Assembly: GCA_900176545.1 (NCBI GenBank)
Contig: FWXP01000001.1
Span: 434,001 to 498,000, forward strand
Length of the DNA stretch: 64,000 bases
Origin: Oscillospiraceae bacterium
GTDB lineage: Bacteria > Bacillota > Clostridia > Saccharofermentanales > Saccharofermentanaceae
Direction of reading: 5' to 3'
Part shown: positions 16,793-26,060 of the stretch, piece by piece
How positions within the stretch are numbered: the stretch's first letter is position 1
Layout of the letters: every line of letters starts with the position of its first letter
Position numbers and translations under genes: made by a program
Notes under the pieces: generated by a model
The model's input: only the letters and a program-made list of their open reading frames with translations
Told to the model about the DNA's origin: nothing
Databases searched by the model: none

Positions 16793-18103
16793 TTACCTTT
16801 CCATCTTCCAAACCGCTGATGAATAAGGGGGTAATACGGAACCGCCTCCAAAATCGTGTGTCTTCCCGGTAAGCAGATCAAGTGCCTGACCGCATCCAGC
16901 ATCGAAGTGAGCGGTATATTCATAGTCACCCATATTGATAGCTACGAGCACCCTCTCCCCGTCACAGCATCTCTCAAAGATACACTGGTGGTTAGTAAGG
17001 ACTACAGACCTTATACTGCCGTAATTAAGTGCCTTGGATCCTTTCTTGATCTCGGACAGCTTGGCGATATGGTCGGTAAGTTCGTTCCATTCGGGCTCAT
17101 CAAAGCAAGCTCTAAGAGCAGGATCTCCCTCTTCCTTACGAGCCTTGGCCCCCCACTCGGAACCGTAATAGACACAAGGTATACCCGGCATCGTAAATAC
17201 CATCGTATATACAAGGGGCAGATGAGCAGGATTATTGATTATCGAAGCTGCCCTCGTGACATCGTGATTATCACAGAAAGACAGAAGGTGCGATCCTCTT
17301 GCAACAGTCCAGTCCTCAGGTCCGAAGAGTCTTAAAAGTGAATGCATGATCTCGAACATATTCCCTGAGTTAAAGGCGGAATGTATTCCCTTATAACACT
17401 GATAGTTGGTAAGAGAATGTAGATGCATCTCGTTCATCATCCTGCCGTATTCTCCATGAAGGACTTCACCGAGGAGCAGGAACTCTGCTTTCTTACCGTC
17501 AGTAAATTCGCGAAGCCTTCTTAAGAATTCATGGTCCAGACAATATGCAACATCGAGCCTTAGTCCGTCGATATCAAAAAAGTCTATCCAGTAGTTGACC
17601 TTGTCCATGATATGGTCGATGACGGCGGGATTGCGTAAGTTGAGCTTTACAAGGTCATAGTTGCCTTCCCAGCCTTCGTACCAGAAGCCGTCATTATAGT
17701 TTGAATTACCGTCGAAAGATATATGGAACCAGTCTTTATATGGAGAATCCCACTTTTTCTCCTGTACATCGCGGAATGCCCAAAATCCCCTTCCTACATG
17801 GTTGAATACACCATCAAGGACAACCTTTATGTCTTCCTTATGAAGAGCCTCCACGACCTTTTTGAAATCATCATTAGTGCCAAGTCTTGTATCTATAAGA
17901 CCGTAATCCCTTGTATTGTAACCATGGGTGTCGGATTCGAATACGGGAGAGAAATAGATGGCATTGATACCGAGCCTCTTTATATGCGGTATCCAATCAA
18001 GGACCTTGAGTATCCTTTTTTCAGGAACACCGTCATTCTCAAAAGGTGCGCCGCAAAATCCTAAAGGATAGATCTGATAAAAAACTGCCTCTTCAAACCA
18101 CAT
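16793..18103 (-). CDS. GH13 alpha-amylase-family glycoside hydrolase
   Basis: The 436-residue enzyme has the full set of GH13 motifs: the nucleophile aspartate in GLRLDVA (D184), the acid/base glutamate in LLGEVLHG (E213), and the transition-state aspartate in SFCDNHD (D281). VVLDGVFNHVG matches region I. It has no signal peptide, so it acts on internal alpha-glucans or maltodextrins. The small size and start YQIYPLGFCG resemble compact neopullulanase- or cyclomaltodextrinase-like members that lack the N-terminal domain. An upstream in-frame start at 18202 exists but overlaps the previous gene. The ATG at 18103 is chosen because a near-perfect GGAGGTGAT lies 3-4 bases ahead of it. Confidence 0.9.
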   Translation of the reverse strand: MWFEEAVFYQIYPLGFCGAPFENDGVPEKRILKVLDWIPHIKRLGINAIYFSPVFESDTHGYNTRDYGLIDTRLGTNDDFKKVVEALHKEDIKVVLDGVFNHVGRGFWAFRDVQEKKWDSPYKDWFHISFDGNSNYNDGFWYEGWEGNYDLVKLNLRNPAVIDHIMDKVNYWIDFFDIDGLRLDVAYCLDHEFLRRLREFTDGKKAEFLLLGEVLHGEYGRMMNEMHLHSLTNYQCYKGIHSAFNSGNMFEIMHSLLRLFGPEDWTVARGSHLLSFCDNHDVTRAASIINNPAHLPLVYTMVFTMPGIPCVYYGSEWGAKARKEEGDPALRACFDEPEWNELTDHIAKLSEIKKGSKALNYGSIRSVVLTNHQCIFERCCDGERVLVAINMGDYEYTAHFDAGCGQALDLLTGKTHDFGGGSVLPPYSSAVWKMER

Positions 18104-18123
18104 ACGATCACCTCCGCAAGATC

Positions 18124-18795
18124 CTATGAATTGATCGTCTTTTCGATCTTGGATCTTGATCTGAATATACCCGTAATCGAGATCACTAATATGATACCGC
18201 AAACTACAGCACCGCTCACGAGAGCTATCTGATACATGTCATAAGACCTGGTGCGTCCCGATCTTCCGATGATCGCAGACTCCAGAACAAGAAGGGATAC
18301 GAGAGAATCGGCATGTCCTATCTTACGAAGAAGCACGGTAGTGATGGAGTTTGCCTTTCGAGCACGAAAGAGGTTTATCACGGAAGCGGTAACTTTGTAC
18401 AGCGTATAGATTCCGACAATATAGATGACTATTCCGGGATAGCTCTTCCATATATTATTATCCAGTAGGAAGAATATCGCGCCGCCCAACATAAGATCCA
18501 GGAGCAGGAGCAACCTGTGGGTCGAGCGATACAGCTTAAGATATGCCTTGGACTTATCCTTTGAGAATATGACCTTCGCACTCCTCGCAAGTACATCGAT
18601 GCGCATCAATGTCAGCATTATATAGTAGATGCACATAGTTATATTCCAGAGAGACAGCTGCCAGACACCTATAAGAAAATTGAATCCTATGAAGAACAGG
18701 TCAAGAAGAAGTGACGGTATCGTTGAGAGAACGGTAGCACGCCTGAAATCACTCTTGAACAGGAAATTCTTCGCTTTCTCCTTCCTGCTTCCCAT
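18124..18795 (-). CDS. unknown multi-pass membrane protein
   Basis: The roughly 223-residue protein has about five or six hydrophobic segments (first near the N-terminus in SLLLDLFFIGFNFLIG, last near the C-terminus in LVSGAVVCGIILVISITGIF) and basic loops between them. I recognise no family and no catalytic motif. A GTG at 18843 would extend the protein by 16 residues into the preceding gene. The ATG at 18795, 6 bases past that gene's stop, is preferred, though both ribosome binding sites are weak. It lies between another unknown membrane protein gene and the GH13 gene, in a run of closely spaced genes. Confidence 0.7.
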   Translation of the reverse strand: MGSRKEKAKNFLFKSDFRRATVLSTIPSLLLDLFFIGFNFLIGVWQLSLWNITMCIYYIMLTLMRIDVLARSAKVIFSKDKSKAYLKLYRSTHRLLLLLDLMLGGAIFFLLDNNIWKSYPGIVIYIVGIYTLYKVTASVINLFRARKANSITTVLLRKIGHADSLVSLLVLESAIIGRSGRTRSYDMYQIALVSGAVVCGIILVISITGIFRSRSKIEKTINS

Positions 18796-18800
18796 ATCTG

Positions 18801-19841
18801 TCAGCTCAATGAAGCCATGAAGCTGATATTTCTCTGAAGGCACCAGAGCTTCACGTTATTATAAAGGCTCGGATAATCAGGATAAGACATACCCTCATCG
18901 GACTTGTTGAGCTTGGCAAAGTTAAACGTTGCAACAGACTTATCGTTGGTCGTGATGAGCAGGAGCCTGTCCTTCGTATCATATGAAGGAGGAGTCATTA
19001 CTACCTTGATGGTACGCTCTGTAGGAAAAGTCCTTCCGTCTACTGCAAGCGTATAGTTATCGAGAGTTATCTTCTCGGGAACCTGATCGCGGAACTTATT
19101 AAAGCTCTTGATCCTTAAGGCAATAACGGCACCTGCTACAAGAGCAGTCACGAGACATATGATGATCAAGGTAAGGATACTCTCCTTGAAGATCACGATA
19201 AATAAGATCTCAAGGAGGATAGCCGCGATTATGATTATCGCATTCACGGTAAGAGCTGCGGACTTATTCTTCTTTATGATCGTCTGCTTAGGGATCTCAA
19301 AGAGCTTCTCTGTCTCGAAGTAACTTTCAACGGCCTCTGTCTTCTCTGCCTGCTCGAACTCATTCTTGCTAAGATAAGCTATCATCTCGTCGAACTGGTC
19401 AGCCTTGAGAGCGGAGCAGTTGATCTGAACAGACTTATTCTCGGAACCCGGTACATGGAACTTGATATATCTGGATGTACCGATATAGATGCCGTTGTAA
19501 TAATCGTATGTACCGGTAAAGATGCCGTTGATAATAGAATGCTTTACTACATTAGTTCCGAGAAAATCCTCAAAAGAATAATGAGTGACGTTCTTGCCGT
19601 TTATATGATCGATACCGCCCTCGCAGAGCTTTAAGAATCTGTCTTTGTGAAGGAAATATACCAGTACTCCTATACCTACCGACAGGAGTACAACGATGAT
19701 CATGTTAATAAGCAAAGTTCCGTTGGGGATAGGCTCAAATAAGAACATATCCAATATAAAAAGACCAAATAGACTTCCTAATACGGCAACAGCGACGCTC
19801 TTGGTCCTGGTACCGTTCAACCTGTAAGTTCTTTCCTCCAT
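18801..19841 (-). CDS. unknown membrane protein with two pairs of transmembrane helices
   Basis: The 346-residue protein has hydrophobic pairs at about residues 15-35/42-62 and 197-218/222-243. Each pair is followed by a soluble beta-rich domain of about 110-130 residues. The two halves look like a duplicated layout of two helices plus a PH- or YcxB-like soluble domain; that is an impression from the pattern, not a motif match. The ATG at 19841 follows GGGTGAG. Its stop lies 6 bases before the next membrane protein gene. Confidence 0.72.
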   Translation of the reverse strand: MEERTYRLNGTRTKSVAVAVLGSLFGLFILDMFLFEPIPNGTLLINMIIVVLLSVGIGVLVYFLHKDRFLKLCEGGIDHINGKNVTHYSFEDFLGTNVVKHSIINGIFTGTYDYYNGIYIGTSRYIKFHVPGSENKSVQINCSALKADQFDEMIAYLSKNEFEQAEKTEAVESYFETEKLFEIPKQTIIKKNKSAALTVNAIIIIAAILLEILFIVIFKESILTLIIICLVTALVAGAVIALRIKSFNKFRDQVPEKITLDNYTLAVDGRTFPTERTIKVVMTPPSYDTKDRLLLITTNDKSVATFNFAKLNKSDEGMSYPDYPSLYNNVKLWCLQRNISFMASLS

Positions 19842-19862
19842 AACATCTCACCCGGAAATATA

Positions 19863-21221
19863 TCAGTTTCTCATGCTGTGAATAGGAGCAGGAATACGTC
19901 CGCCTCTGTGGATAAAGTCAGCACACGAAGCATTATTTACGGCCATGATAGGAGCCATACCGAGAAGTCCGCCGAACTCGACAGAGTCACCGACACCCTT
20001 ACCGGGAACGGGAATGATCCTGACAGCAGTAGTCTTATTATTGAATGTACCAAGCGCCATCTCATCTGCGATGATACCTGAGATAGTCTCGGCTGTCGTA
20101 TCACCGGGGATAGCGATCATATCAAGACCGACAGAGCAAACGCATGTCATGGCTTCGAGCTTCTCGAGCTTCAAGCCGCCTGATTTGGCAGCAGCTATCA
20201 TACCTTCATCCTCGGATACGGGAATAAATGCACCGGAAAGGCCGCCGACGAAGGAAGAAGCCATCGTACCACCCTTCTTGACTGCATCGTTGAGCATAGC
20301 AAGAGCTGCGGTAGTACCCCATGTTCCACACTCCTCAAGACCGAATTCCTCGAGAAGTCTTGCAACGGAGTCACCTACAGCAGGTGTAGGAGCGAGTGAC
20401 AGATCGATGATACCGAAAGGAACACCGAGCCTCTCTGATGCTTCCCTTGCAACGAGCTCGCCTACACGAGTGATCTTAAATGCAGCCTTCTTGATAGTCT
20501 CAGCTACTGTTCCGAGATCAGCGCCTCTTACTTCCTCAAGAGCGTGCTTGACAACACCGGGACCTGAGATACCTACGTTGATGACACACTCCGGTTCACC
20601 TACGCCTAAGAAAGCACCTGCCATGAAGGGGTTGTCCTCGGGAGCATTGGCAAATACGACGAGCTTAGCGCATCCCAATGCGTCGTTATCCTTGGTAGCC
20701 TCAGCGGTTCTCTTTATGATCACACCCATATCGCGAACGGCATCCATATTGATACCTGTTCTGGTAGAAGCAAGATTAACTGAAGAACATACGAATTCAG
20801 TCTCTGCAAGTGCGTTAGGAATAGAATCAAGGAGCACTTTGTCAGAGTTTGTATATCCCTTCTGTACCATAGCGGAGAATCCGCCTACGAAGTTAACGCC
20901 GCATGTCTTGGCAGCTCTGTCCAAAGCCTTGGCAAAAGGAGTATAATCCTTAGCTCCGCAGGCAGCAGCTACGATGGAGATGGGAGTGACAGATATCCTC
21001 TTATGGATGATCGGAACACCATACTTCCTGCTTATGGCTTCACCTGTAGCAACAAGGTTACCTGCATAACGGCAGATCTTGTTGTAGATCTTATCGCAGG
21101 ACTCCTCAACGGAGGATGCTGCGCAGTCCATAAGGGAGATACCCATTGTTATAGTCCTGATGTCCAGATGCTGCTCATTGAACATCTTCATTGTCTCTAA
21201 TATCTCAAAATCGGTAATCAT
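19863..21221 (-). CDS. PFL family protein (UPF0210/DUF711)
   Basis: The 452-residue protein matches the UPF0210 family, named for similarity to the pyruvate formate-lyase fold. It is recognisable from its start ([20 protein letters not shown]), the GISLMDC segment and the glycine-rich C-terminus. Members are conserved in anaerobic Bacillota and archaea, and their biochemical role is not known. The gene next upstream encodes the ACT-domain protein that accompanies this family almost everywhere, 20 bases away. That pairing suggests a small-molecule-regulated enzyme, which is an inference. The glycyl-radical motif of true pyruvate formate-lyase is not seen. Confidence 0.93.
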   Translation of the reverse strand: MITDFEILETMKMFNEQHLDIRTITMGISLMDCAASSVEESCDKIYNKICRYAGNLVATGEAISRKYGVPIIHKRISVTPISIVAAACGAKDYTPFAKALDRAAKTCGVNFVGGFSAMVQKGYTNSDKVLLDSIPNALAETEFVCSSVNLASTRTGINMDAVRDMGVIIKRTAEATKDNDALGCAKLVVFANAPEDNPFMAGAFLGVGEPECVINVGISGPGVVKHALEEVRGADLGTVAETIKKAAFKITRVGELVAREASERLGVPFGIIDLSLAPTPAVGDSVARLLEEFGLEECGTWGTTAALAMLNDAVKKGGTMASSFVGGLSGAFIPVSEDEGMIAAAKSGGLKLEKLEAMTCVCSVGLDMIAIPGDTTAETISGIIADEMALGTFNNKTTAVRIIPVPGKGVGDSVEFGGLLGMAPIMAVNNASCADFIHRGGRIPAPIHSMRN

Positions 21222-21241
21222 CGATAAACTCCTTCAAAAGA

Positions 21242-21526
21242 TCAGATTCTGTGCATCTTATCGAAAAGATCGGTGTGCTGGATAGTGATCGTAACACCGA
21301 GCTCCTCGCCGAGTGCATTGAGCTTCTCCGTGATGTCTGAATTCTCGATCTCATGATCCTGAAGATCAACGAGCATGATCATCGTAAAGATGTCGTCGAG
21401 GATCGTCTGTGAGATATCGTTGATATTGATCTTATTATCTGCAAGAAGGGTTGAAACCTTGGCAATGATGCCTACCTTATCTTTACCTAAAACTGAGATA
21501 ACCGCTGTATTCTTACCGCCTGTCAT
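21242..21526 (-). CDS. ACT domain-containing protein (UPF0237)
   Basis: The 94-residue protein is a single ACT domain: VLGKDKVGIIAKVSTLLADN at the start is the typical ligand-binding loop and helix, followed by NINDISQT. ACT domains bind amino acids or similar ligands, usually as dimers, and regulate partner enzymes. UPF0237 proteins are the regular neighbour of UPF0210, the gene just downstream here, so it probably regulates that protein. The ribosome binding site is AGAGGTG before the ATG at 21526. Confidence 0.93.
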   Translation of the reverse strand: MTGGKNTAVISVLGKDKVGIIAKVSTLLADNKININDISQTILDDIFTMIMLVDLQDHEIENSDITEKLNALGEELGVTITIQHTDLFDKMHRI

Positions 21527-21557
21527 ATATGTTCACCTCTTATATTTATTACGAAGT

Positions 21558-23084
21558 TTAGTTTAACATACTTTGAGCGACCTGATTAGCACATTTTATG
21601 CCGTCGATAGCCGAACTCATTATGCCTCCTGCATAACCTGCGCCCTCTCCGGACGGGAGTATTCCCTTGACCATGACGCTCTCCAGAGTATCCCTGTCTC
21701 GAGGGATACGTACGGGAGAAGAAGACCTTGTCTCAGGGGCAGTCAAGACGGCGCTGTCGGAATCAAATCCCCTTATCTTTCTTCCCATGAGCCTTATGCC
21801 TTCAATAAGCGTCTCTATCTGAGCTGAAGTCAATATCTCCCTGAAGTCACAGGAAGCGGTACCCGGCAGATAGGAAGGTCTGACCGAAGAAGCATTTCGA
21901 GTATTTCCTAAGAGCTCACCATATGTAACGGAAGGCGCAAGACCTGTCTTACCCGTAGCTTCAAAGGCCTTCATTTCGAGCATCTCCTGGTATCTCATAC
22001 CATATAACGGATCGTCAGAATAAAGGGATGGATCAAAAGGTATGAGCAATGCCGCATTAGAGTTATCTTTATCTCTTCCGCTGTAACTCATGCCGTTAGT
22101 GACGATAGTGTCCTTAACGGAAGCCGAAGGGACTACTTCTCCGCCGGGGCACATACAGAATGTATAGAGCTTACCGCCGCCTGTGGTATCTACGGCGAGC
22201 TTATAGTTAGCTGCACATATATTACGGAAGGAAGCAGTATCAAAACCGTACATGGCTCTGTCGATATCTTCCCTTAGATGCTCGATACGTACGCCAACGG
22301 AGAAAGGCTTGCTCATGATACCAAGCTCATCTTTTAAGTCAGAAAAGAGCTTTCTGCTGCTGTTTCCTGCTGCAAGGATAAGGTGGTTCGTACTGTAAAC
22401 GGCCTTATCTGTATTTACTGCACAGAGTCTGCCACCAAAGTCTTTCTCAATACCAACGAACTCTTCTTCGAAATGCACCTCTCCTCCCAAGCTTATTATC
22501 TCTTCCCTTATACCGCGGACAACGCCCACGAGCTTATCCGTACCTACATGAGGGTGTGAATCGTATAGTATCTCCTCGGAAGCACCGTAATAAACCATCT
22601 TGTGGCCGATATAAGCCTTAAGCCCTGAAGATACGCCTGTATAGAGCTTACCGTCGGAAAAGGTACCTGCACCGCCCTCTCCGAACTGGATATTGGAAGA
22701 AGGGTTCAGAATCGCCTCCTTCTTATATCTCTCAACGTCGGTAGTCCTGTCTTCGACCTTGCGTCCTTTCTCGATTATTATCGGATTCAATCCGTAAGAA
22801 GCAAGGACAAGTCCTGCGAACATACCGGCAGGACCAAAGCCTACGACAACAGGTCTGCTGCCGGTAAACTTCCTTCCGATAAAGGGAAGCGCCAGCATCT
22901 CTTCTTCCTTATCGTCATATGGCTCATCATCTACTCTGTAGACTAACTTGATATCGTTCTTGTGCCTGGCGTCAATAAAACGCTTTACTACACGTACCTT
23001 CTTACCTTTGGCACGTCCAAGGACCAGCCCTACGGGATCTTCGACATTACCGATCTGCTCCGGAGAGAATGAATATTCCTTCAT
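21558..23084 (-). CDS. FAD-dependent dehydrogenase (COG2509-type)
   Basis: The 508-residue flavoprotein has an N-terminal ferredoxin-like region of about 70 residues, then a FAD-binding VVVGFGPAG with G82, G84 and G87, the IQFGEGGAGTFSDGKL segment and a C-terminal GAGYAGGIMSSA. This architecture is typical of the COG2509 group of uncharacterised dehydrogenases. The start is set at the ATG 23084 because it forms an ATGA overlap with the stop of the preceding flavoprotein gene. The in-frame start at 23165 would overlap that gene by 85 bases. Co-translation with the BaiN-type gene suggests a shared redox function; the substrate is unknown. Confidence 0.87.
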   Translation of the reverse strand: MKEYSFSPEQIGNVEDPVGLVLGRAKGKKVRVVKRFIDARHKNDIKLVYRVDDEPYDDKEEEMLALPFIGRKFTGSRPVVVGFGPAGMFAGLVLASYGLNPIIIEKGRKVEDRTTDVERYKKEAILNPSSNIQFGEGGAGTFSDGKLYTGVSSGLKAYIGHKMVYYGASEEILYDSHPHVGTDKLVGVVRGIREEIISLGGEVHFEEEFVGIEKDFGGRLCAVNTDKAVYSTNHLILAAGNSSRKLFSDLKDELGIMSKPFSVGVRIEHLREDIDRAMYGFDTASFRNICAANYKLAVDTTGGGKLYTFCMCPGGEVVPSASVKDTIVTNGMSYSGRDKDNSNAALLIPFDPSLYSDDPLYGMRYQEMLEMKAFEATGKTGLAPSVTYGELLGNTRNASSVRPSYLPGTASCDFREILTSAQIETLIEGIRLMGRKIRGFDSDSAVLTAPETRSSSPVRIPRDRDTLESVMVKGILPSGEGAGYAGGIMSSAIDGIKCANQVAQSMLN

Positions 23085-24235
23085 AAGACACTGATCCTCG
23101 AAGATATATCCTGAGCGCAGGAGAACGCAGAGCTCCATGCCCACTGAAGGTTGTAACCGCCGCAAGGACCGTCAACATTAACGGCTTCACCTATAACGTA
23201 TACATTATCCGTAAGCCTCATACCGTCACCAAGATACTGAAGATTCAGGCCGCCTGATGTTACCTGTGCATTCTCCATATCTCTTGTACCGGTGATATTT
23301 ATACGAAAAGCTTTCATATGCGAAGCGATATCTCCGCCTCTTTTTAGTATGACCTCACAGATCTCCTTCTGAAGGATACCGGAAAGCCTGTCGGCTTTAT
23401 CAAGGATATCGCTATTAAGGAGCCTTCTTTCTACTTCGTCTCTTAATACGTCAAGAGATAACTCAGGCACCATGTCAGCGCTGACATAGCAATTCCTTAT
23501 GCCTTTGCGGATATATTCGTTATATATGCGTGACAGCTGCATCGTACAGATACCTGATATACCGTAATCGGTAAAGAGAAGTTCGCCTGACTCGGCGGCA
23601 ACTTCCTTATTATCCACATACAATCTCAAGGTACAATTGACCCTTACTCCCGAAAGCGACTTAACATCTGAATCGGATGACCTGAACTGAACAAGCGACG
23701 GAAGAACACCGGTAAATGCTTGCCGATCATTTATAAGGCTGTTGATGAGCTTATAGGAATTGCCGTCACTGCCGCTCTTGGGACTTGCTGCGCCGCCTGT
23801 GGCAATAACGATATACTTAGCATCTATGGAAGATATATCCTTTACCATATCGTCCGTAGTAATTGTGATGCCTGATGCTTCAAGGAAGTTTCTCATTGCA
23901 TCTACTACAGTACTGCTCTTATATGTCCTGGGATAGACAAGATCGTCCTTTCCCGAGAGCATGACATTCAGGGTCTTCTCGAAGAATTTTGAAGTAAACT
24001 CATATCCGTAAGCTTCAAGAACAGCTCGAAGCTTATTCGGATCATCAGTAGAATAATCGGATGCATCAATATTCTTATTGGACAGATTACATCTGCCGTT
24101 ACCGGTAGCAAGGAGCTTCTTGCCTTCCTTGTTATTGCGCTCGAATAGTGCGATGTTGGTGATCCCCAAGGATACGAGACGGCATGCACACATGAGTCCC
24201 GACGCACCTGCACCGATTATCGCTACATCAGGCAT
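23081..24235 (-). CDS. BaiN/HI0933-type NAD(P)/FAD-dependent oxidoreductase
   Basis: The 384-residue protein begins with the FAD motif IIGAGASG (G8, G10, G13). It also has the family signature KKLLATGNGRCNLSNKN at about residues 38-54 and a C-terminal VDGPCGGYNLQWAWSSA. These are hallmarks of the HI0933/YhiN family, of which BaiN in gut clostridia was linked to bile acid dehydroxylation. Most members have no assigned substrate, and no other bai genes are present here. The gene touches the CYTH gene upstream (TGATG, 1-base overlap) and overlaps the next flavoprotein gene by 4 bases. Confidence 0.88.
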   Translation of the reverse strand: MPDVAIIGAGASGLMCACRLVSLGITNIALFERNNKEGKKLLATGNGRCNLSNKNIDASDYSTDDPNKLRAVLEAYGYEFTSKFFEKTLNVMLSGKDDLVYPRTYKSSTVVDAMRNFLEASGITITTDDMVKDISSIDAKYIVIATGGAASPKSGSDGNSYKLINSLINDRQAFTGVLPSLVQFRSSDSDVKSLSGVRVNCTLRLYVDNKEVAAESGELLFTDYGISGICTMQLSRIYNEYIRKGIRNCYVSADMVPELSLDVLRDEVERRLLNSDILDKADRLSGILQKEICEVILKRGGDIASHMKAFRINITGTRDMENAQVTSGGLNLQYLGDGMRLTDNVYVIGEAVNVDGPCGGYNLQWAWSSAFSCAQDISSRISVL

Positions 24236-24903
24236 CAGTTATTGCTGCCCTCATCGTCCAGCAAAGCAACTGCTCTTTGGAACTTACTCTTGTTATAAGG
24301 CTTTCCCGAAGTATTATCGATGATGAACTGTGCCATATCCTTAAGATCCACTACGTCACCGGACTCGAGCTCTATCTCGAGCTCACATACAACATCCTTC
24401 TTACCGTTGCTTCCTTCGATGATGCCGTAATCAAAGCAAACCTCCATCATGGAGTCACCGAAGCCGAACATGTAAGTTGTTCTCTCGATACTGATAGAGC
24501 AAAGAGGAACAAGCTTGTCCGTATCGATATCCTCAAAGATCTCGTTGAAAAGGTCAGTAGGATCGTCAGCCTCCTCAGCCATCTTTCTGAACTTAGACAG
24601 ATCACACTTATCAGATGAGATATCGACATTCCACTCATATCTCTGGTGAAGACCCTCAGTAACGCTTCCGCCGTACTTAACGGTCTGCTCGTATCTCTTG
24701 CCGTCTTCACTTTCATAGACACGCACTCTTACGGATCCGCCCTTCTTCATGAAAGCACGATCCGGTGTGTCGTAATATGTGTTAGTAATCTTGACCGCTT
24801 CCTTGGGAGAAGTATCAAGACAATAATCAGCAAACCATTCATTATCGATGATACTGAACAGTTCTTCCTTCGTGTCAAATGCTAATTTAACTTCAGATTC
24901 CAT
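24235..24903 (-). CDS. CYTH domain protein (triphosphate tunnel enzyme family)
   Basis: The 222-residue protein starts MESEVKL, the ExExK signature of the CYTH fold (E2, E4, K6). Paired basic and acidic residues follow (SVRVRVYES, KYEQTVKYG type strands, and CELEIELESGD), as expected for the eight-strand tunnel that binds triphosphate and metal. Members hydrolyse inorganic triphosphate or thiamine triphosphate, or make cyclic AMP. The sequence does not separate these, though short bacterial single-domain forms are often triphosphatases. It is 8 bases downstream of the DUF5711-like gene with a GAGGTAAA ribosome binding site. Confidence 0.88.
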   Translation of the reverse strand: MESEVKLAFDTKEELFSIIDNEWFADYCLDTSPKEAVKITNTYYDTPDRAFMKKGGSVRVRVYESEDGKRYEQTVKYGGSVTEGLHQRYEWNVDISSDKCDLSKFRKMAEEADDPTDLFNEIFEDIDTDKLVPLCSISIERTTYMFGFGDSMMEVCFDYGIIEGSNGKKDVVCELEIELESGDVVDLKDMAQFIIDNTSGKPYNKSKFQRAVALLDDEGSNN

Positions 24904-24911
24904 TTTACCTC

Positions 24912-26060
24912 TTAGTAATCTACGGTATGTACACCGCCTGTTGAGATTATGATCAACTTGTTGTTTCCTATAAAGCCTATTCGCAATACATCTTCATCGA
25001 CCGACAGATCAGATACGATCGATCCGCTTGTATTAAATACGAGTATCCTGTTATCAATGCTCAATGCATAGAGTGAATCACTTGTTGCAACAGCATTGAT
25101 CTCGCTTCCGACAGGTGAATCATAGATAGTATCGCCTCTTGAGTTGATAACGGCTATCTTGTTCATCTGTTCTACACCATCAGAATACACGATAAATACG
25201 ACTCCTCCAACAGTATTTACCTGATTTATGGCACCAAATTCCAGATTAAGAGGAACAATACTGTCATTAAGGAGCGTATATACGGCATCCGATGAAAATG
25301 TATACAAAGTCTCATCACAGTAAAGTACAGTAGAGAATATCGCATTCTCATCAATGCTGTAACATCCGATATCCGCGGGAGTCTCCCAAGATCCGTCTGA
25401 TCTCTGGGAAAGACCGAAAAGACGAAGATACGGAACATACACCGCGCCGGAAGTACTTAACGTCGTTATGGAAAAGAGCGATGAATCATTATTGAATGCC
25501 ATTCCTATGGGATAACCCGAATCATAGGAATCCCAATTGAAAATCTGTCTTCCCTCAGTATCAAATACCTTTACGTGTCCGTAAGCATATCCTGAACCTT
25601 CCGTGATTACACCTACAAGATCATCAGGCGATATAGTAACCGACTTGATCTTATCGGATACGGGAAGTTCATATATGAGCTTTTCCGAATCCAGCATAAC
25701 AAGACCGTAGCCGTTCATATCGAATACTACTGCCTTATCACCGCGGATGTAGCATTGAGGATTGGAATAATTGACCGTATGGCTATAGACCTCATTACCG
25801 GACAAGGTAAGATATGCCACACGATCGGATGTGACCTTAAGTATTCCCTCACCAAAAGCATACAGCTTCTGAGCCTCGGCGTATTCGCAGGAGAATCCGC
25901 CTTGAGCGGATAGCTTTATGGCCTGATCCGCGCCCTGGAGAGCCTTATCCTTGCGAACTACAACAAATATCAGAACGACAGTCGCTATCAGGATCAACCC
26001 TAATGCCACCGCGATAAATATGAGAGTCTTATCTGTTTTACTCTTCGTACTCTTACTCAT
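24912..26060 (-). CDS. DUF5711-like membrane-anchored beta-propeller protein
   Basis: The 382-residue protein has a basic N-terminus, one transmembrane helix at about residues 14-34, and a long outward domain of repeated short beta segments. Repeats such as KVFDTEGRQIFNWDS and IAVINSRGDTIYDS are 40-50 residues apart, which fits a beta-propeller. It resembles the clostridial DUF5711 family, but I cannot confirm the match. It overlaps the DUF4340 gene by 4 bases (ATGA) and so belongs to the Gld-like ABC operon. It may sense or bind something at the cell surface in concert with that transporter. Confidence 0.75.
   Translation of the reverse strand: MSKSTKSKTDKTLIFIAVALGLILIATVVLIFVVVRKDKALQGADQAIKLSAQGGFSCEYAEAQKLYAFGEGILKVTSDRVAYLTLSGNEVYSHTVNYSNPQCYIRGDKAVVFDMNGYGLVMLDSEKLIYELPVSDKIKSVTISPDDLVGVITEGSGYAYGHVKVFDTEGRQIFNWDSYDSGYPIGMAFNNDSSLFSITTLSTSGAVYVPYLRLFGLSQRSDGSWETPADIGCYSIDENAIFSTVLYCDETLYTFSSDAVYTLLNDSIVPLNLEFGAINQVNTVGGVVFIVYSDGVEQMNKIAVINSRGDTIYDSPVGSEINAVATSDSLYALSIDNRILVFNTSGSIVSDLSVDEDVLRIGFIGNNKLIIISTGGVHTVDY

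Noticed and set aside
19945-20946. 333-codon open frame on the plus strand opposite the PFL-family gene
   Set aside because: It is antisense to a conserved gene, has low-complexity Ser/Pro-rich composition and no ribosome binding site; a shadow frame.
23081-24235. bile acid dehydroxylation (bai) gene cluster
   Set aside because: Only the BaiN-type family resemblance is present; none of the other bai genes is adjacent, and this flavoprotein family is widespread.
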